Assembly: GCA_031119475.1 (NCBI GenBank)
Contig: JAVHXV010000009.1
Coordinates: 64,881-128,880, forward strand
Direction: 5' to 3'
Source: Pedobacter sp.
GTDB taxonomy: Bacteria; Bacteroidota; Bacteroidia; Sphingobacteriales; Sphingobacteriaceae
Length of the DNA stretch: 64,000 nucleotides
The position numbers and the translations under genes are program-made. Positions 9,637 to 18,819 of the stretch are shown piece by piece. The notes beneath the pieces were generated by a model, which did not search any database, was not told where the DNA came from, and saw nothing but the letters and a program-made list of their open reading frames with translations. Within the stretch, counting starts at the first letter, position 1. Every line of letters starts with the position of its first letter.

Positions 9637-9744
9637 ACTGCAAAACCGTACTCCAGAATAAATGACGGAAATGTGGGAAATCAATCCATTTCTTGCTAGG
9701 TTTTAAATTTTTAAAAAGGTAATTTTGCGTCTCATTCATTATTC

Positions 9745-11646
9745 ATGAGCGATCAGATCAAACACGAGTGCGGAATTGCCTTTGTCCGCTTGTTAAAACC
9801 TCTCTCATACTACCAGGAAAAATACGGTACTGCACTTTATGGCCTCAATAAATTGTATTTGTTGATGGAAAAACAGCATAACCGCGGGCAGGACGGAGCA
9901 GGTATTGCCACCATCAAACTAGACATGAAACCAGGCAGTCGCTACATCAGCCGTTACCGGTCCATGGCACAGAATGCAGTCGCTGATATTTTTGGATATG
10001 TACAGAACAAGTTTGTCGACATCCAAAATGATACGCCGGAATTGATGAAGGATACCGAATACCTGAAACAGAATGTAAGCTTCGTAGGTGAAGTATTGTT
10101 AGGGCACCTTCGTTATGGTACCCATGGTAAGAATAGCATTGAAAATTGCCATCCTTTTCTGCGCCAGAATAACTGGATGACCAGAAACTTGGTCATTGCA
10201 GGCAATTTTAACATGACCAATGTAGATGAGTTGTTGGAACAGCTATATGAACTTGGACAGCACCCCAAGGAAAAGGCAGATACGGTAACCGTACTCGAAA
10301 AAATCGGACATTTTCTTGATGATGAAAACCAGGAGCTTTTTGATACCTATAAAAAAGAGGGGCTGAGCAATGTCGAGATCACCCAGAAAATTTCTGAAAA
10401 CTTAAATGTGGCCCACATCCTCCGCCGCTCGGCAAAAGATTGGGATGGCGGGTACACGATTTCTGGGATTGTAGGAAATGGCGATGCCTTTGTACTCCGT
10501 GATCCAGCTGGGATCAGGCCTGCGTTTTATTATGTTGATGACGAAGTGGTGGTAGCAGCATCAGAAAGGCCAGCCATACAGACCGCATTTAATGTACAGA
10601 TTAAACAGGTGAAGGAAATCGAACCTGGCCATGCTTTAATTGTAAAGAAAGACGGAACCGTAACCCAAGAAATGTACCGCGAACCATCAGAGAAAAAGGC
10701 CTGTTCTTTTGAACGGATCTACTTTTCTAGGGGAAGCGATGCCGATATCTATCGCGAACGTAAAAAATTGGGCAATCTGCTCATTCCGCAGGTCCTATCG
10801 GCCGTTAAGGAAGATTTTAAGAATACCGTTTTCTCTTTTATCCCCAATACCGCAGAAGTTTCGTTCTACGGTATGGTAGAAGGGCTGCATGAAAGGGTAA
10901 GGGACATCCAGAAAGAAGCCTTGATCGGTAATAAGCGGCAATTGAGCGATGAAGAGCTGAATGAGCTCTTGTCCATGACACCAAGGGTCGAAAAACTGGC
11001 CATCAAAGATGTGAAGTTACGTACATTCATCACCCAAGATGCCGACCGTAGTGAAATGGTAGCCCATGTGTACGATACGACCTATGGCGTGATTAAAAAC
11101 CATAACGATACACTGATCGCGGTTGATGATTCCATTGTAAGGGGTACTACCCTTAAGCAGAGCATCATCAAGATCATTGACCGTCTACACCCAAAGAAGA
11201 TCATTATCGTCTCTTCTGCGCCACAGATCCGCTATCCAGACTGCTATGGTATCGATATGTCTAAAATGGGCCAATTTGTAGCTTTTGATGCGGCCATCCA
11301 ACTGTTGAAGGAGCGTGGCATGGAGCAGGTCATCGAGGATGTCTATCAGAAATGTAAGGCTTCATTGCTGCTTCCAAAAGAAGAGATTGTCAATCATGTA
11401 AAGGAAATCTACCGTCCGTTTAAGCAACAGGAAATTTCAGATCAGATTGCCAAAATCATTACGCCAGCGGGTACGGTTGCAGAAGTTGAAGTAATCTACC
11501 AAACCCTTGATAACCTGCACGAAGCTTGTCCAAACCATACTGGTGATTGGTATTTTTCAGGCAATTATCCAACCCCTGGCGGCAATAAAGTCGTGAACAA
11601 GGCTTTTATCAATTGGAGGGAAGGAAATAATCAGCGAGCGTACTAG
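9745..11646 (+). CDS. PurF-like amidophosphoribosyltransferase, long form
   Basis: A 633-residue protein, over 100 residues longer than classical PurF. It has an N-terminal class-II glutamine amidotransferase domain with the nucleophile expected at Cys9 (HECGIAF) after a short propeptide, and a C-terminal PRPP-binding domain with the loop VDDSIVRGTT. It would transfer ammonia to PRPP in the first purine step. Bacteroidota often carry such a long paralog beside a classical PurF, so its main role is not certain. A -7-like box TAATTTTG is at 9720-9727, 17 nt before the start, without an obvious -33. Confidence 0.82.
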   Translation: MSDQIKHECGIAFVRLLKPLSYYQEKYGTALYGLNKLYLLMEKQHNRGQDGAGIATIKLDMKPGSRYISRYRSMAQNAVADIFGYVQNKFVDIQNDTPELMKDTEYLKQNVSFVGEVLLGHLRYGTHGKNSIENCHPFLRQNNWMTRNLVIAGNFNMTNVDELLEQLYELGQHPKEKADTVTVLEKIGHFLDDENQELFDTYKKEGLSNVEITQKISENLNVAHILRRSAKDWDGGYTISGIVGNGDAFVLRDPAGIRPAFYYVDDEVVVAASERPAIQTAFNVQIKQVKEIEPGHALIVKKDGTVTQEMYREPSEKKACSFERIYFSRGSDADIYRERKKLGNLLIPQVLSAVKEDFKNTVFSFIPNTAEVSFYGMVEGLHERVRDIQKEALIGNKRQLSDEELNELLSMTPRVEKLAIKDVKLRTFITQDADRSEMVAHVYDTTYGVIKNHNDTLIAVDDSIVRGTTLKQSIIKIIDRLHPKKIIIVSSAPQIRYPDCYGIDMSKMGQFVAFDAAIQLLKERGMEQVIEDVYQKCKASLLLPKEEIVNHVKEIYRPFKQQEISDQIAKIITPAGTVAEVEVIYQTLDNLHEACPNHTGDWYFSGNYPTPGGNKVVNKAFINWREGNNQRAY

Positions 11647-11829
11647 GGTGGGGAGCAAGGGGCAAGCGTATAGCGTAAAGCGTCAGGTCAGATCGCTCCA
11701 AAGAAAGGCCTATGGAACTATCGGATGACATTCAACCATAGAAAGATACTATTAACTATAGTTTACCAAGCATAAACTAACCAGCTCCCAGCTAATAACT
11801 ACCAACTAATAACTACCAACTATAAGCTG
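11647..11829. repeat. Word-repeat intergenic tract
   Basis: The gap between the convergent purF-like and lysE-like genes contains GCGTATAGCGTAAAGCG words and then AACTACCAACTAATAACTACCAAC words. No hairpin terminator or gene is recognisable. Confidence 0.5.
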
Positions 11830-12453
11830 TCAGCTATAAAACTGATGATAGGTCTTATACATCAGCCAGCAGGCAAAAAGGATAATGATTACGCCGGCGA
11901 CCTTATTTAGCGTGCTAAGGGTTTCTTCTTTGATCTTGTGACGCAGTTTGCTCGAGTAGTAGCTCTTGAAGCCGTCTACGGTAAGCTGTGTGGCCATGGC
12001 GATGACAAAGCAGAACAGTTTTTCGTTCAACAGGTCGAGCTTAACAGAAATGATACCGCTTACAATGATCCAGAACATCAAGGTTGATGGTGTGAGGATG
12101 CACATCAAAAAGCCTTTGAGCAGGTAGCCCCGTTTACTGATCTTTTTGAGCGTATCAGTCTCATAATTTAACGAAACCCTTGAAAGCAGGTAGTAGATTC
12201 CCACAGCCAACAAGAATATTCCACCAATTATACCGACATATTTATCGAAGCTTTCCTGATATTTCAAGAATTGACTGCCAAATAGGACCAGGCCAATCAG
12301 CACCACATCGCTGATGATGACACCGACAGCCAAGGAGAAGCCTGCCTTGAAGCCGCGCTCGATGCTGGTCTTGATCATGGCAAAAAAAACGGGACCAGTT
12401 AAGAATGAGGAAATTAAACCTGCGCCCATGCCCAATAATATCGCTTCAAACAT
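11830..12453 (-). CDS. LysE-family amino acid exporter
   Basis: A 207-residue inner-membrane protein with about six hydrophobic segments and the family's N-terminal GMGAGLISSFLTGPVFFAMI region, typical of LysE/RhtB exporters. The substrate cannot be told from the sequence. The start has an AAGGCG stretch just upstream. It is divergent from the sugar permease at 12727 across a 273-nt AT-rich gap. Confidence 0.8.
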   Translation of the reverse strand: MFEAILLGMGAGLISSFLTGPVFFAMIKTSIERGFKAGFSLAVGVIISDVVLIGLVLFGSQFLKYQESFDKYVGIIGGIFLLAVGIYYLLSRVSLNYETDTLKKISKRGYLLKGFLMCILTPSTLMFWIIVSGIISVKLDLLNEKLFCFVIAMATQLTVDGFKSYYSSKLRHKIKEETLSTLNKVAGVIIILFACWLMYKTYHQFYS

Positions 12454-12726
12454 TCGCCTTAGATATATTTTATGCTAATATGCAATTTTTACAGCTAAAA
12501 TTGTTCATTTTCTGATTCAAATTTACCCCTTCCTTGGGTATAAAAATCCTATTTTAATCGTTGCGCATACGTTTATTTTTTGGCCTTTTCTACAAAATTT
12601 ACCATTTGCAAGCCACAAATTTTAGTTATGTTTAGCAAAGTAAAATAGATTGAATTTTCTGGCTGGTTTTATTTTAGCGATTTTGATTTATTTTGCATAT
12701 TTAGTTTTTAAAATAAACCTTATCAA

Positions 12727-14034
12727 ATGACTCAGACATCTCAACAACACCAAAGCAACTATCGGGCAATTGCCATTATCGGTGCGCTGTTCTTTATTTT
12801 TGGTTTTGTAACCTGGGCGAACAGTACGCTCATTCCATTTTTAAAACTGGCCTGTAACCTAAAAACAGATCTGGAAGCATTCTTTGTGACTTTTGCCTCT
12901 TACATCGCCTACTTTTTCTTGGCCTTGCCATCTTCTTGGCTGCTCAAAAAAATGGGCTTTAAAAATGGAATTGTTGTAGGGCTTTTGATTTTGGGACTGG
13001 GTTCATTGGTGTTCATCCCAGCGGCAAGCAGCCGTAGTTTTGGTTTATTTTTGACCGGTATATTTATTCAGGGTGCAGCTTTATCGCTGTTACAGACAGC
13101 ATCAAATCCTTATATCAGCATCATCGGCCCAATTGATAGTGCTGCAAAAAGGATGAGTATCATGGGGCTGTGCAATAAATTTGCTGGAATTATCGTGCCG
13201 ATCATTATGGGGGCAATCTTCCTTAAAAATTCGGCCAGTATAGAGGCGAAAATCAACAGTGCCGCCACTACCGTAGCAGAGCGTGAAAGCCTTTTGGGCG
13301 AAGTTTTAGATAGGGTTTATACGCCATACATCGCACTTGCAATTATATTTACCTTATTTGCCGTGTTTGTAAAGATGTCCAAATTGCCTGAAGTCAACAT
13401 CGACCAGGAAGACGTGGTGGTAGAAGGCAGTGGCCATACAGCCAAGACCAGCATTTTCCAGTTTCCACATCTGTTCCTGGGCGCTTTCTGTATTTTTGTT
13501 TACGTAGCGGCCGAGGTGATGGCGGGAGATATTATTGGTACTTACGGCAAAGCATTGGGCATTAGTGCCGACATCAGCAAATATTTTACCACGCTGACCT
13601 TAAGCGGGATGCTTATTGGCTATGTAGTAGGTGTAATTGCCATTCCAAAGTACATGAGCCAACAGGCTGCCCTAAAAATCTGCGCCGTTCTTGGAATCGT
13701 ATTTACCATTGCGGCTTTCATAGCTGATGGCTATACTTCGGTCATCTTTGTGGCCCTGCTCGGTTTGGCCAATTCATTGATGTGGCCGGCAATTTTCCCG
13801 TTGGGCATCAAAGGCTTGGGTAAATTTACCAAAACAGGTTCGGCCATTATGGTGATGGGAATTGCAGGTGGTGCAATCTGGCCATTGATCTATGGTTACC
13901 TTAAAGATGTGATGCTGATCCATTTCCAATTGGCATTCTTCATCAGTGTATTGCCTTGTTATCTCTATATTTTGTACTTTGCTGCCGCTGGGCATAAGGT
14001 TGGAACAAAATATATCGCATCGACCAGGGCATAG
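12727..14034 (+). CDS. FucP-like sugar MFS transporter
   Basis: A 435-residue MFS permease with 12 predicted membrane segments. The N-terminal half matches the fucose/glucose-galactose:H+ symporter (FHS) type: GALFFIFGFVTWANSTLIPF, then QTASNPYISIIGP. The likely substrate is a hexose or fucose taken up with protons. It ends 1 nt before the dCMP deaminase ATG, so the two are probably cotranscribed although their functions are unrelated. Confidence 0.85.
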   Translation: MTQTSQQHQSNYRAIAIIGALFFIFGFVTWANSTLIPFLKLACNLKTDLEAFFVTFASYIAYFFLALPSSWLLKKMGFKNGIVVGLLILGLGSLVFIPAASSRSFGLFLTGIFIQGAALSLLQTASNPYISIIGPIDSAAKRMSIMGLCNKFAGIIVPIIMGAIFLKNSASIEAKINSAATTVAERESLLGEVLDRVYTPYIALAIIFTLFAVFVKMSKLPEVNIDQEDVVVEGSGHTAKTSIFQFPHLFLGAFCIFVYVAAEVMAGDIIGTYGKALGISADISKYFTTLTLSGMLIGYVVGVIAIPKYMSQQAALKICAVLGIVFTIAAFIADGYTSVIFVALLGLANSLMWPAIFPLGIKGLGKFTKTGSAIMVMGIAGGAIWPLIYGYLKDVMLIHFQLAFFISVLPCYLYILYFAAAGHKVGTKYIASTRA

Positions 14035-14035
14035 C

Positions 14036-14485
14036 ATGGATAAACCCTCTTTTCAGGAGATCTTCATGAACCTGGCTACCGACCTCGCAGGGCGTTCACA
14101 TTGCGTGCGCGCCCATGTTGGTGCTGTGCTCACCAAAGACACCCGTATCATATCCATAGGATATAATGGTCCGCCGGCCAATACGCACAACTGCGATGAA
14201 GAGTGGCCTGAAACAGGATGCGCGAGAGACAGCAAGGGAAGCTGTTCACTTGCACTCCATGCCGAAGAGAATGCCATCCTATATGCCGTAAAAAATGGAT
14301 CTAAGATAGAAGGCGCAACCTTATATACTACACTTTCGCCCTGTATTGCCTGTGCACGCCTCATTTTGTCTTCTGGTATCAAAGATGTGTACTTCAAGGA
14401 CTCCTACGCCGCCTATAAAGGCCTCGCGAGCGATGAAGGCGTTGATTTTTTAAGGAGATTCGGCGTTAGCGTGCTGCAGATGTGA
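14036..14485 (+). CDS. dCMP/cytidine deaminase (ComEB-like)
   Basis: A 149-residue zinc deaminase. The zinc ligands and catalytic Glu are visible in HAEENA and PCIACA. Dexyoxycytidylate deaminases of this type convert dCMP to dUMP for dTTP synthesis. The chosen start (MDKPSFQEIF) lies just after the permease stop. An upstream in-frame ATG at 13946 would overlap the permease by 89 nt and add non-conserved residues. Confidence 0.87.
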   Translation: MDKPSFQEIFMNLATDLAGRSHCVRAHVGAVLTKDTRIISIGYNGPPANTHNCDEEWPETGCARDSKGSCSLALHAEENAILYAVKNGSKIEGATLYTTLSPCIACARLILSSGIKDVYFKDSYAAYKGLASDEGVDFLRRFGVSVLQM

Positions 14486-14696
14486 GAGCGATGTAAAAGG
14501 TAAAGGTAAGAGGTAAAATGGAAGAGGTAAGTTTTCATGAAGAGAATTTCTTTATTGTCTTTCTGATGTTCCTTTTCCATTTTCTGCCAGAGGCACCCCT
14601 GCGGGGCATCTTCCTTTATTTTCTATCTTTGCTAAAGTTTAGCAAAAGAAATTCCTACACATTTCTTGTTCATTTTCATAAACGACTGAGTACTGT
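14486..14696. other. Gap with AGGTAA words and a hairpin
   Basis: The gap between convergent genes contains a run of AGGTAAA-type words (14490-14530), a GGCACCCCTGCGGGG word and a perfect 9-bp hairpin TTTGCTAAA-G-TTTAGCAAA at 14628-14646. A TATCTTTG box (14624-14631) overlaps the hairpin but no plus-strand gene follows. No coding sequence is supported. Confidence 0.4.
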
Positions 14697-15125
14697 TCAT
14701 CGAACGTCCCTGTCAACATCACAGACATAATGGATGATTGATGCAAATATAATGCTATAAAGAACGCAATATACAAGGTAATAGAACTGGGTCTGGATCG
14801 AAAGTCCCCATACCCCAAAAAATGTTCCGACAATCCAAAGTAGGGAAGCCATTATTGCCAAAAAAGTCGCAATCTTTTTCGGCAGCGAAAAATACCTTAC
14901 CCTTGTCCTCGTTATGATCAGGTTATAGGGCAATAGTATGAAGATTAGCACGATCATCGGCTCCACCACAAAAAAGTGGAACTTGCGATTGGCAATAAAT
15001 TCTAGCCATGTTCCCGAATAGACCGAACTGTCATGCATTATATCTATCTGGACATAATTTCTTAATAGGGCAATGGCAGTATCCAAAACGAAAGCCAATA
15101 GAATGTTCGTTATTATCCTTTTCAT
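14697..15125 (-). CDS. Small integral membrane protein, unknown function
   Basis: A 142-residue protein with four hydrophobic segments (about residues 5-20, 50-70, 80-105 and 110-130) and a short polar C-terminus (DVDRDVR). I recognise no family. The start MKRIITNILL is chosen because the earlier ATG at 15149 would overlap the upstream lipoprotein gene; this start leaves an 11-nt gap. It follows that lipoprotein on the same strand, so the pair probably forms one unit. Confidence 0.6.
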   Translation of the reverse strand: MKRIITNILLAFVLDTAIALLRNYVQIDIMHDSSVYSGTWLEFIANRKFHFFVVEPMIVLIFILLPYNLIITRTRVRYFSLPKKIATFLAIMASLLWIVGTFFGVWGLSIQTQFYYLVYCVLYSIIFASIIHYVCDVDRDVR

Positions 15126-15136
15126 AAAAATCAAAC

Positions 15137-16798
15137 TTAGTCTGGACAATTTTTTGACAACCTGCTCAACGGAAGCTTTCCATCGATCACCCTTTTTACA
15201 ACATCCCAGTCTGGGCGTAAGATCTCCGGCGCATTTATAAGGGCAGTTCCATCATGTTGTGTTACAAAATCCCTGATCTGGTTCTGGAAAGCTGTCCACA
15301 AGGCATCCGATCTGTTAAATGGAATACTTGTTGAATTCTGGAACATTTCTCCCGACCAGGATGTAAGTCTGTCAACACCCCTTGTATAGAACGTGTAGGA
15401 TCCATCAGTATTGGCAGTATAACCAAAATTCCTGTTTCCGCTGACAGGATGTTCGCCATAAATGGGTTCATAAATGGTCGTAAAGGTCCATCGGTCCGTA
15501 CTTGAATAGGATGTGATCACAGATCCATCGTTTGGCCCAAACAGGTCAATCTTTAAGATGGCTCCCTTTGGAGAAGTCGAATTCCACAGAGCGTTATCGT
15601 CTATCCCATAATCCGAATAGGGATCAAATATAGCCTTTCCATTTGTAAAGCTATTGATATTTGTACGTATATAATTAAGGAACTGACCAGGTCCCAGTCT
15701 TTGGCCATTAACTTCGGGCAACTGGCTCACGGTCACCGAAAAATAGTCCATGTTCACGGTAGTACTGTAAGCATCATCTATTTTCTGGATCGCAGCAACC
15801 CTATTGCTCATGTCGCCATGCAGCGCATTTTGTGATAGGCTATTGAGTTTGTTGATAGAGGTATTGTCGGCAGCAAATTTTGCAGTAGCCAACCAGTTCC
15901 TCAGTGTGTTACAGTCTACGTCCTTGAACAGCGCAAATGGCTTGTTTTCTATCGAGTCTAGGATTTCCTCTTCGCTAGGTGGAAAATCATTATATACAGG
16001 TGGGAAATATTCTCCGCCACCACCGGGTTCGCTAGGATGGTCAAGTTCACCCTCGAGCCCCTCGTCACCAAAGCATTCGGTAACATAATCGTATCTGTTG
16101 AAATGATAACCGCATACCTCATGGAATTCTGCGCCCACACATCCCCAATTATATATCGCAACAGGTCCAGTGATACAAGTTACCTGCATGATCTTACCGG
16201 TCGTTGCGCTCCTGAGCCCATCATAGGCCACTTTACTGATTGAATGTATGCTTTTCTTGACGCTCCCATTCTCGAACGTCCACCCGTTGGAAAGCCGTCC
16301 GTCAAAATGGTAATATATGACTGAGCCGTTGAAGCCCGAAAGCTGTCTGTAATGGAACCTACAATTGATGATGTTCTCCCTGCTTTCCAAGGACATATAT
16401 GCTCCATATAATATTTTGCCGGATTTTTTGTCCTCGAATACCAACAACTTAATCTCATGTGATTTCTGCTGCTGTTCTATCTGGTCTGGACTGGGCATCG
16501 ACCTGATCGATATAAGCTTTTCTGGATTTTTAAGCCTGATCTCATAGATCCTCTTGGCGCTGTCCTCTGAAACAAACGTGTTGCCCCAGTCGGGAACTAG
16601 CCTGCTGAAGGGATTCTCCTGAGTCACTTCAACATTGCTCAAATACCATGATGTGATTTTGTCGGGGGCTATTGCATCTGAAGGAGCTATCAGGTCTTTC
16701 CTGCATGAAACTATTATTAGCAAAAGGGCACCAAGGCCATAGAAGATCGGTAACGACTTGGATCTAGACAATTTTGAGAGGTTATAATTAGATGTCAA
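15137..16798 (-). CDS. Large lipoprotein of unknown function
   Basis: A 553-residue exported lipoprotein. A basic N-terminus and a hydrophobic stretch end in the lipobox IVSC with lipidated Cys32. The middle carries a cysteine/aromatic cluster (GCVGAEFHEVCGYHFNRY) and a Pro/Gly-rich linker (about 250-275). The C-terminal half is a globular domain rich in Ser/Thr/Asp. I recognise no domain. A downstream small membrane protein gene, 11 nt away, suggests a two-gene unit. Confidence 0.7.
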   Translation of the reverse strand: MTSNYNLSKLSRSKSLPIFYGLGALLLIIVSCRKDLIAPSDAIAPDKITSWYLSNVEVTQENPFSRLVPDWGNTFVSEDSAKRIYEIRLKNPEKLISIRSMPSPDQIEQQQKSHEIKLLVFEDKKSGKILYGAYMSLESRENIINCRFHYRQLSGFNGSVIYYHFDGRLSNGWTFENGSVKKSIHSISKVAYDGLRSATTGKIMQVTCITGPVAIYNWGCVGAEFHEVCGYHFNRYDYVTECFGDEGLEGELDHPSEPGGGGEYFPPVYNDFPPSEEEILDSIENKPFALFKDVDCNTLRNWLATAKFAADNTSINKLNSLSQNALHGDMSNRVAAIQKIDDAYSTTVNMDYFSVTVSQLPEVNGQRLGPGQFLNYIRTNINSFTNGKAIFDPYSDYGIDDNALWNSTSPKGAILKIDLFGPNDGSVITSYSSTDRWTFTTIYEPIYGEHPVSGNRNFGYTANTDGSYTFYTRGVDRLTSWSGEMFQNSTSIPFNRSDALWTAFQNQIRDFVTQHDGTALINAPEILRPDWDVVKRVIDGKLPLSRLSKNCPD

Positions 16799-17171
16799 AG
16801 GAATAGATTTTCACAGTGGATTCCAAGGAATGTAAAAAAATAGAGCATTTTACTTGACCCATATGGTACGGACTAAAATCCGGCGCTGCCCATGTATCCT
16901 GGTAACTTTTCCCAGATGCCAGGATGAACAATTCGAAGACCTCCGACAGCCTTCCCGACGTCAGGCGCACCTCGGGACTCACTACCGCTGGCGCGGGGGA
17001 CCTTGCAGAGCAACTGCAGAAGATCGATACCAGGATATGTCTTGTGCTGATAGAGTATGATCTTTGGTGTAAGCATGGTGTAAGTGACCAGTGTAAGAAG
17101 TAGTTAAAATTAATGAATTTTGGTTAGCTAAAAAAATTAGCAATCTTTATTTTCTATATTTCTTTAATGTT
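16799..17171. other. GC-rich gap of unknown origin, possible gene remnant
   Basis: The 400-nt gap between the divergent lipoprotein and guaA genes contains a patch (about 16870-17060) clearly richer in G+C than its flanks. It is open on the plus strand (16854-17060) and in two frames on the minus strand (16873-17076; 16788-16982). None of the translations resembles a family I know. It could be a decayed foreign gene fragment. The last ~100 nt are AT-rich and lead into the guaA promoter. Confidence 0.35.
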
Positions 17172-17202
17172 TTTGAGCTATCCCTTATTTTAAGTAACTT
17201 TG
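17172..17202 (+). promoter_or_regulatory. guaA promoter, leaderless type
   Basis: TTTG at 17172-17175, a 19-nt spacer and TAACTTTG at 17195-17202 match the Bacteroidota -33/-7 consensus. Only CCC separates the box from the ATG at 17206, so transcription should start at or next to the start codon. Confidence 0.8.
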
Positions 17203-17205
17203 CCC

Positions 17206-18732
17206 ATGCTAGAAAAAATCATCATTCTCGATTTCGGTTCCCAGTTTACGCAATTGATAGCACGTCGCGTTCGCGAATTAAATGTTTACTGTGAAATCCA
17301 CCCCTATAACCATCTTCCCACATTAGATCCTACCGTAAAAGGTGTTATTTTTTCGGGTAGCCCTTATTCTGTGCGACAGGACGATGCCCCTTTTGTAGAT
17401 CTGAATTTGTTCAAATCCTATCCGCTATTGGCGGTCTGCTATGGTGCCCAATTTATCGCGCAGCAAAGCGGCGGTGATGTGCAGGCCTCTTCAACAAGGG
17501 AGTATGGCCGCGCCAACCTGAGCTATGTGAACAATGAAAATAAATTGTTCAAGGGCATTCATATCGACTCCCAAGTGTGGATGAGCCATGGTGATACCAT
17601 CAAGCAAGTACCTGCTGATTTTGAAATCATTGCCAGCACATCAGCCGTAAAAGTTGCCGGCTATCAGGTAAAGGATACACAGACCTATGCGATCCAGTTC
17701 CATCCCGAAGTAACGCATAGCATTGACGGTAAGCAGCTGTTGGAAAATTTTCTGGTAGATATTTGTGGCTGTAGCCAGAACTGGACTGCCGATGCTTTTG
17801 TAGAAACAACGATTGCAGCCTTAAAAGAAAAACTTGGAAATGACAAGGTTGTTTTGGGATTGAGTGGTGGTGTAGACTCCAGCGTTGCGGCGATTTTATT
17901 GCACAAAGCAATTGGCCAAAACCTACATTGCATTTTTGTGGACAATGGCCTATTGAGAAAAGGAGAATTCGAGAGCGTGCTCGAACAATACCAGCACATG
18001 GGATTGAATATTAAAGGCATTGATGCAAAAGATCGATTTTTAAGCCAGCTTAAAGATGTTAAAGATCCCGAACTGAAACGCAAGGCCATTGGAAGGGTAT
18101 TTATCGAGGTATTTGATGATGCGGCGCACGAGGTGCAAGATGTGGTCTGGTTGGCGCAGGGAACAATTTATCCTGATATCATCGAGTCAGTTTCCGTAAA
18201 AGGGCCTTCGGCTACCATCAAATCGCACCATAATGTTGGCGGATTGCCAGATTTCATGAAACTTAAAGTCGTAGAGCCATTAAATACCTTGTTTAAGGAT
18301 GAAGTAAGAAGGGTGGGTAAGACACTGGGTATCGAAAGCTTTATCCTGGGCAGGCATCCTTTTCCTGGTCCAGGTCTGGCCATTAGGATTTTGGGTGATG
18401 TCACTGCAGAAAAAGTGGCCATTTTGCAAGAAGCCGATGCCATTTATATCGATAATCTCAAGGAAGCTGGCCTATACGACAAGGTTTGGCAGGCAGGAGC
18501 CATCTTTTTACCGGTCCAATCTGTTGGCGTAATGGGCGATGAACGGACATACGAAAACGTAATCTGTTTAAGGGCAGTGGAATCTGTAGACGGAATGACA
18601 GCCGATTGGTGCCATTTGCCATATCCGGTTCTGGCGAAGATTTCCAATGAAATCATCAATAAAGTGAGGGGAATCAACAGGGTGGTCTACGACATCAGCT
18701 CCAAGCCACCAGCTACGATTGAATGGGAATAA
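17206..18732 (+). CDS. guaA: GMP synthase (glutamine-hydrolysing)
   Basis: A 508-residue cytosolic enzyme that makes GMP from XMP. The N-terminal class-I glutamine amidotransferase has Cys in VCYGAQF and His-Glu in QFHPEVTH. The ATP-pyrophosphatase domain has the P-loop [10 protein letters not shown], and the C-terminal dimer domain ends in IEWE, as in GuaA generally. A TTG at 17200 would extend the frame by two residues, but those bases are part of the -7 promoter box. ATG 17206 ([13 protein letters not shown]) is the family start. Confidence 0.96.
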   Translation: MLEKIIILDFGSQFTQLIARRVRELNVYCEIHPYNHLPTLDPTVKGVIFSGSPYSVRQDDAPFVDLNLFKSYPLLAVCYGAQFIAQQSGGDVQASSTREYGRANLSYVNNENKLFKGIHIDSQVWMSHGDTIKQVPADFEIIASTSAVKVAGYQVKDTQTYAIQFHPEVTHSIDGKQLLENFLVDICGCSQNWTADAFVETTIAALKEKLGNDKVVLGLSGGVDSSVAAILLHKAIGQNLHCIFVDNGLLRKGEFESVLEQYQHMGLNIKGIDAKDRFLSQLKDVKDPELKRKAIGRVFIEVFDDAAHEVQDVVWLAQGTIYPDIIESVSVKGPSATIKSHHNVGGLPDFMKLKVVEPLNTLFKDEVRRVGKTLGIESFILGRHPFPGPGLAIRILGDVTAEKVAILQEADAIYIDNLKEAGLYDKVWQAGAIFLPVQSVGVMGDERTYENVICLRAVESVDGMTADWCHLPYPVLAKISNEIINKVRGINRVVYDISSKPPATIEWE

Positions 18733-18734
18733 AT

Positions 18735-18762
18735 ACTTACGAAGTCTTAAGACTTCGTAAGT
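18735..18762. repeat. Dispersed perfect palindrome, copy 1
   Basis: A 28-bp perfect palindrome with left arm ACTTACGAAGTCTT and its exact complement as right arm, 3 nt after the guaA stop. It recurs as a 36-bp version at 37731-37766. There is no loop and no T-run, so it is not a classical terminator, although a hairpin at the 3' end of guaA mRNA is expected. Confidence 0.85.
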
Positions 18763-18819
18763 CGAACGCGCTCAACAATTAATCTTTCCGATGTATTCGG
18801 GATAAACCACATCTATGCT

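Noticed and set aside
14624..14646. TATCTTTG promoter box with adjoining hairpin
   Set aside because: No -33 element and no plus-strand gene downstream. Kept only as a note within the gap.
14518..14730. 70-residue plus-strand ORF between convergent genes
   Set aside because: It overlaps repeat words and a hairpin, and its end runs into the membrane protein gene. No homology pattern is seen.
15262..16458. Several ORFs on both strands inside the large lipoprotein gene
   Set aside because: They are frame shadows of the 553-residue gene, which has a proper lipobox and uninterrupted frame.
17200..17205. TTG start for guaA
   Set aside because: These bases belong to the TAACTTTG box; ATG 17206 matches the family N-terminus.
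18735..18762. The guaA palindrome as a Rho-independent terminator
   Set aside because: It has no loop and no T-run, and it recurs identically elsewhere, so a dispersed repeat fits better.
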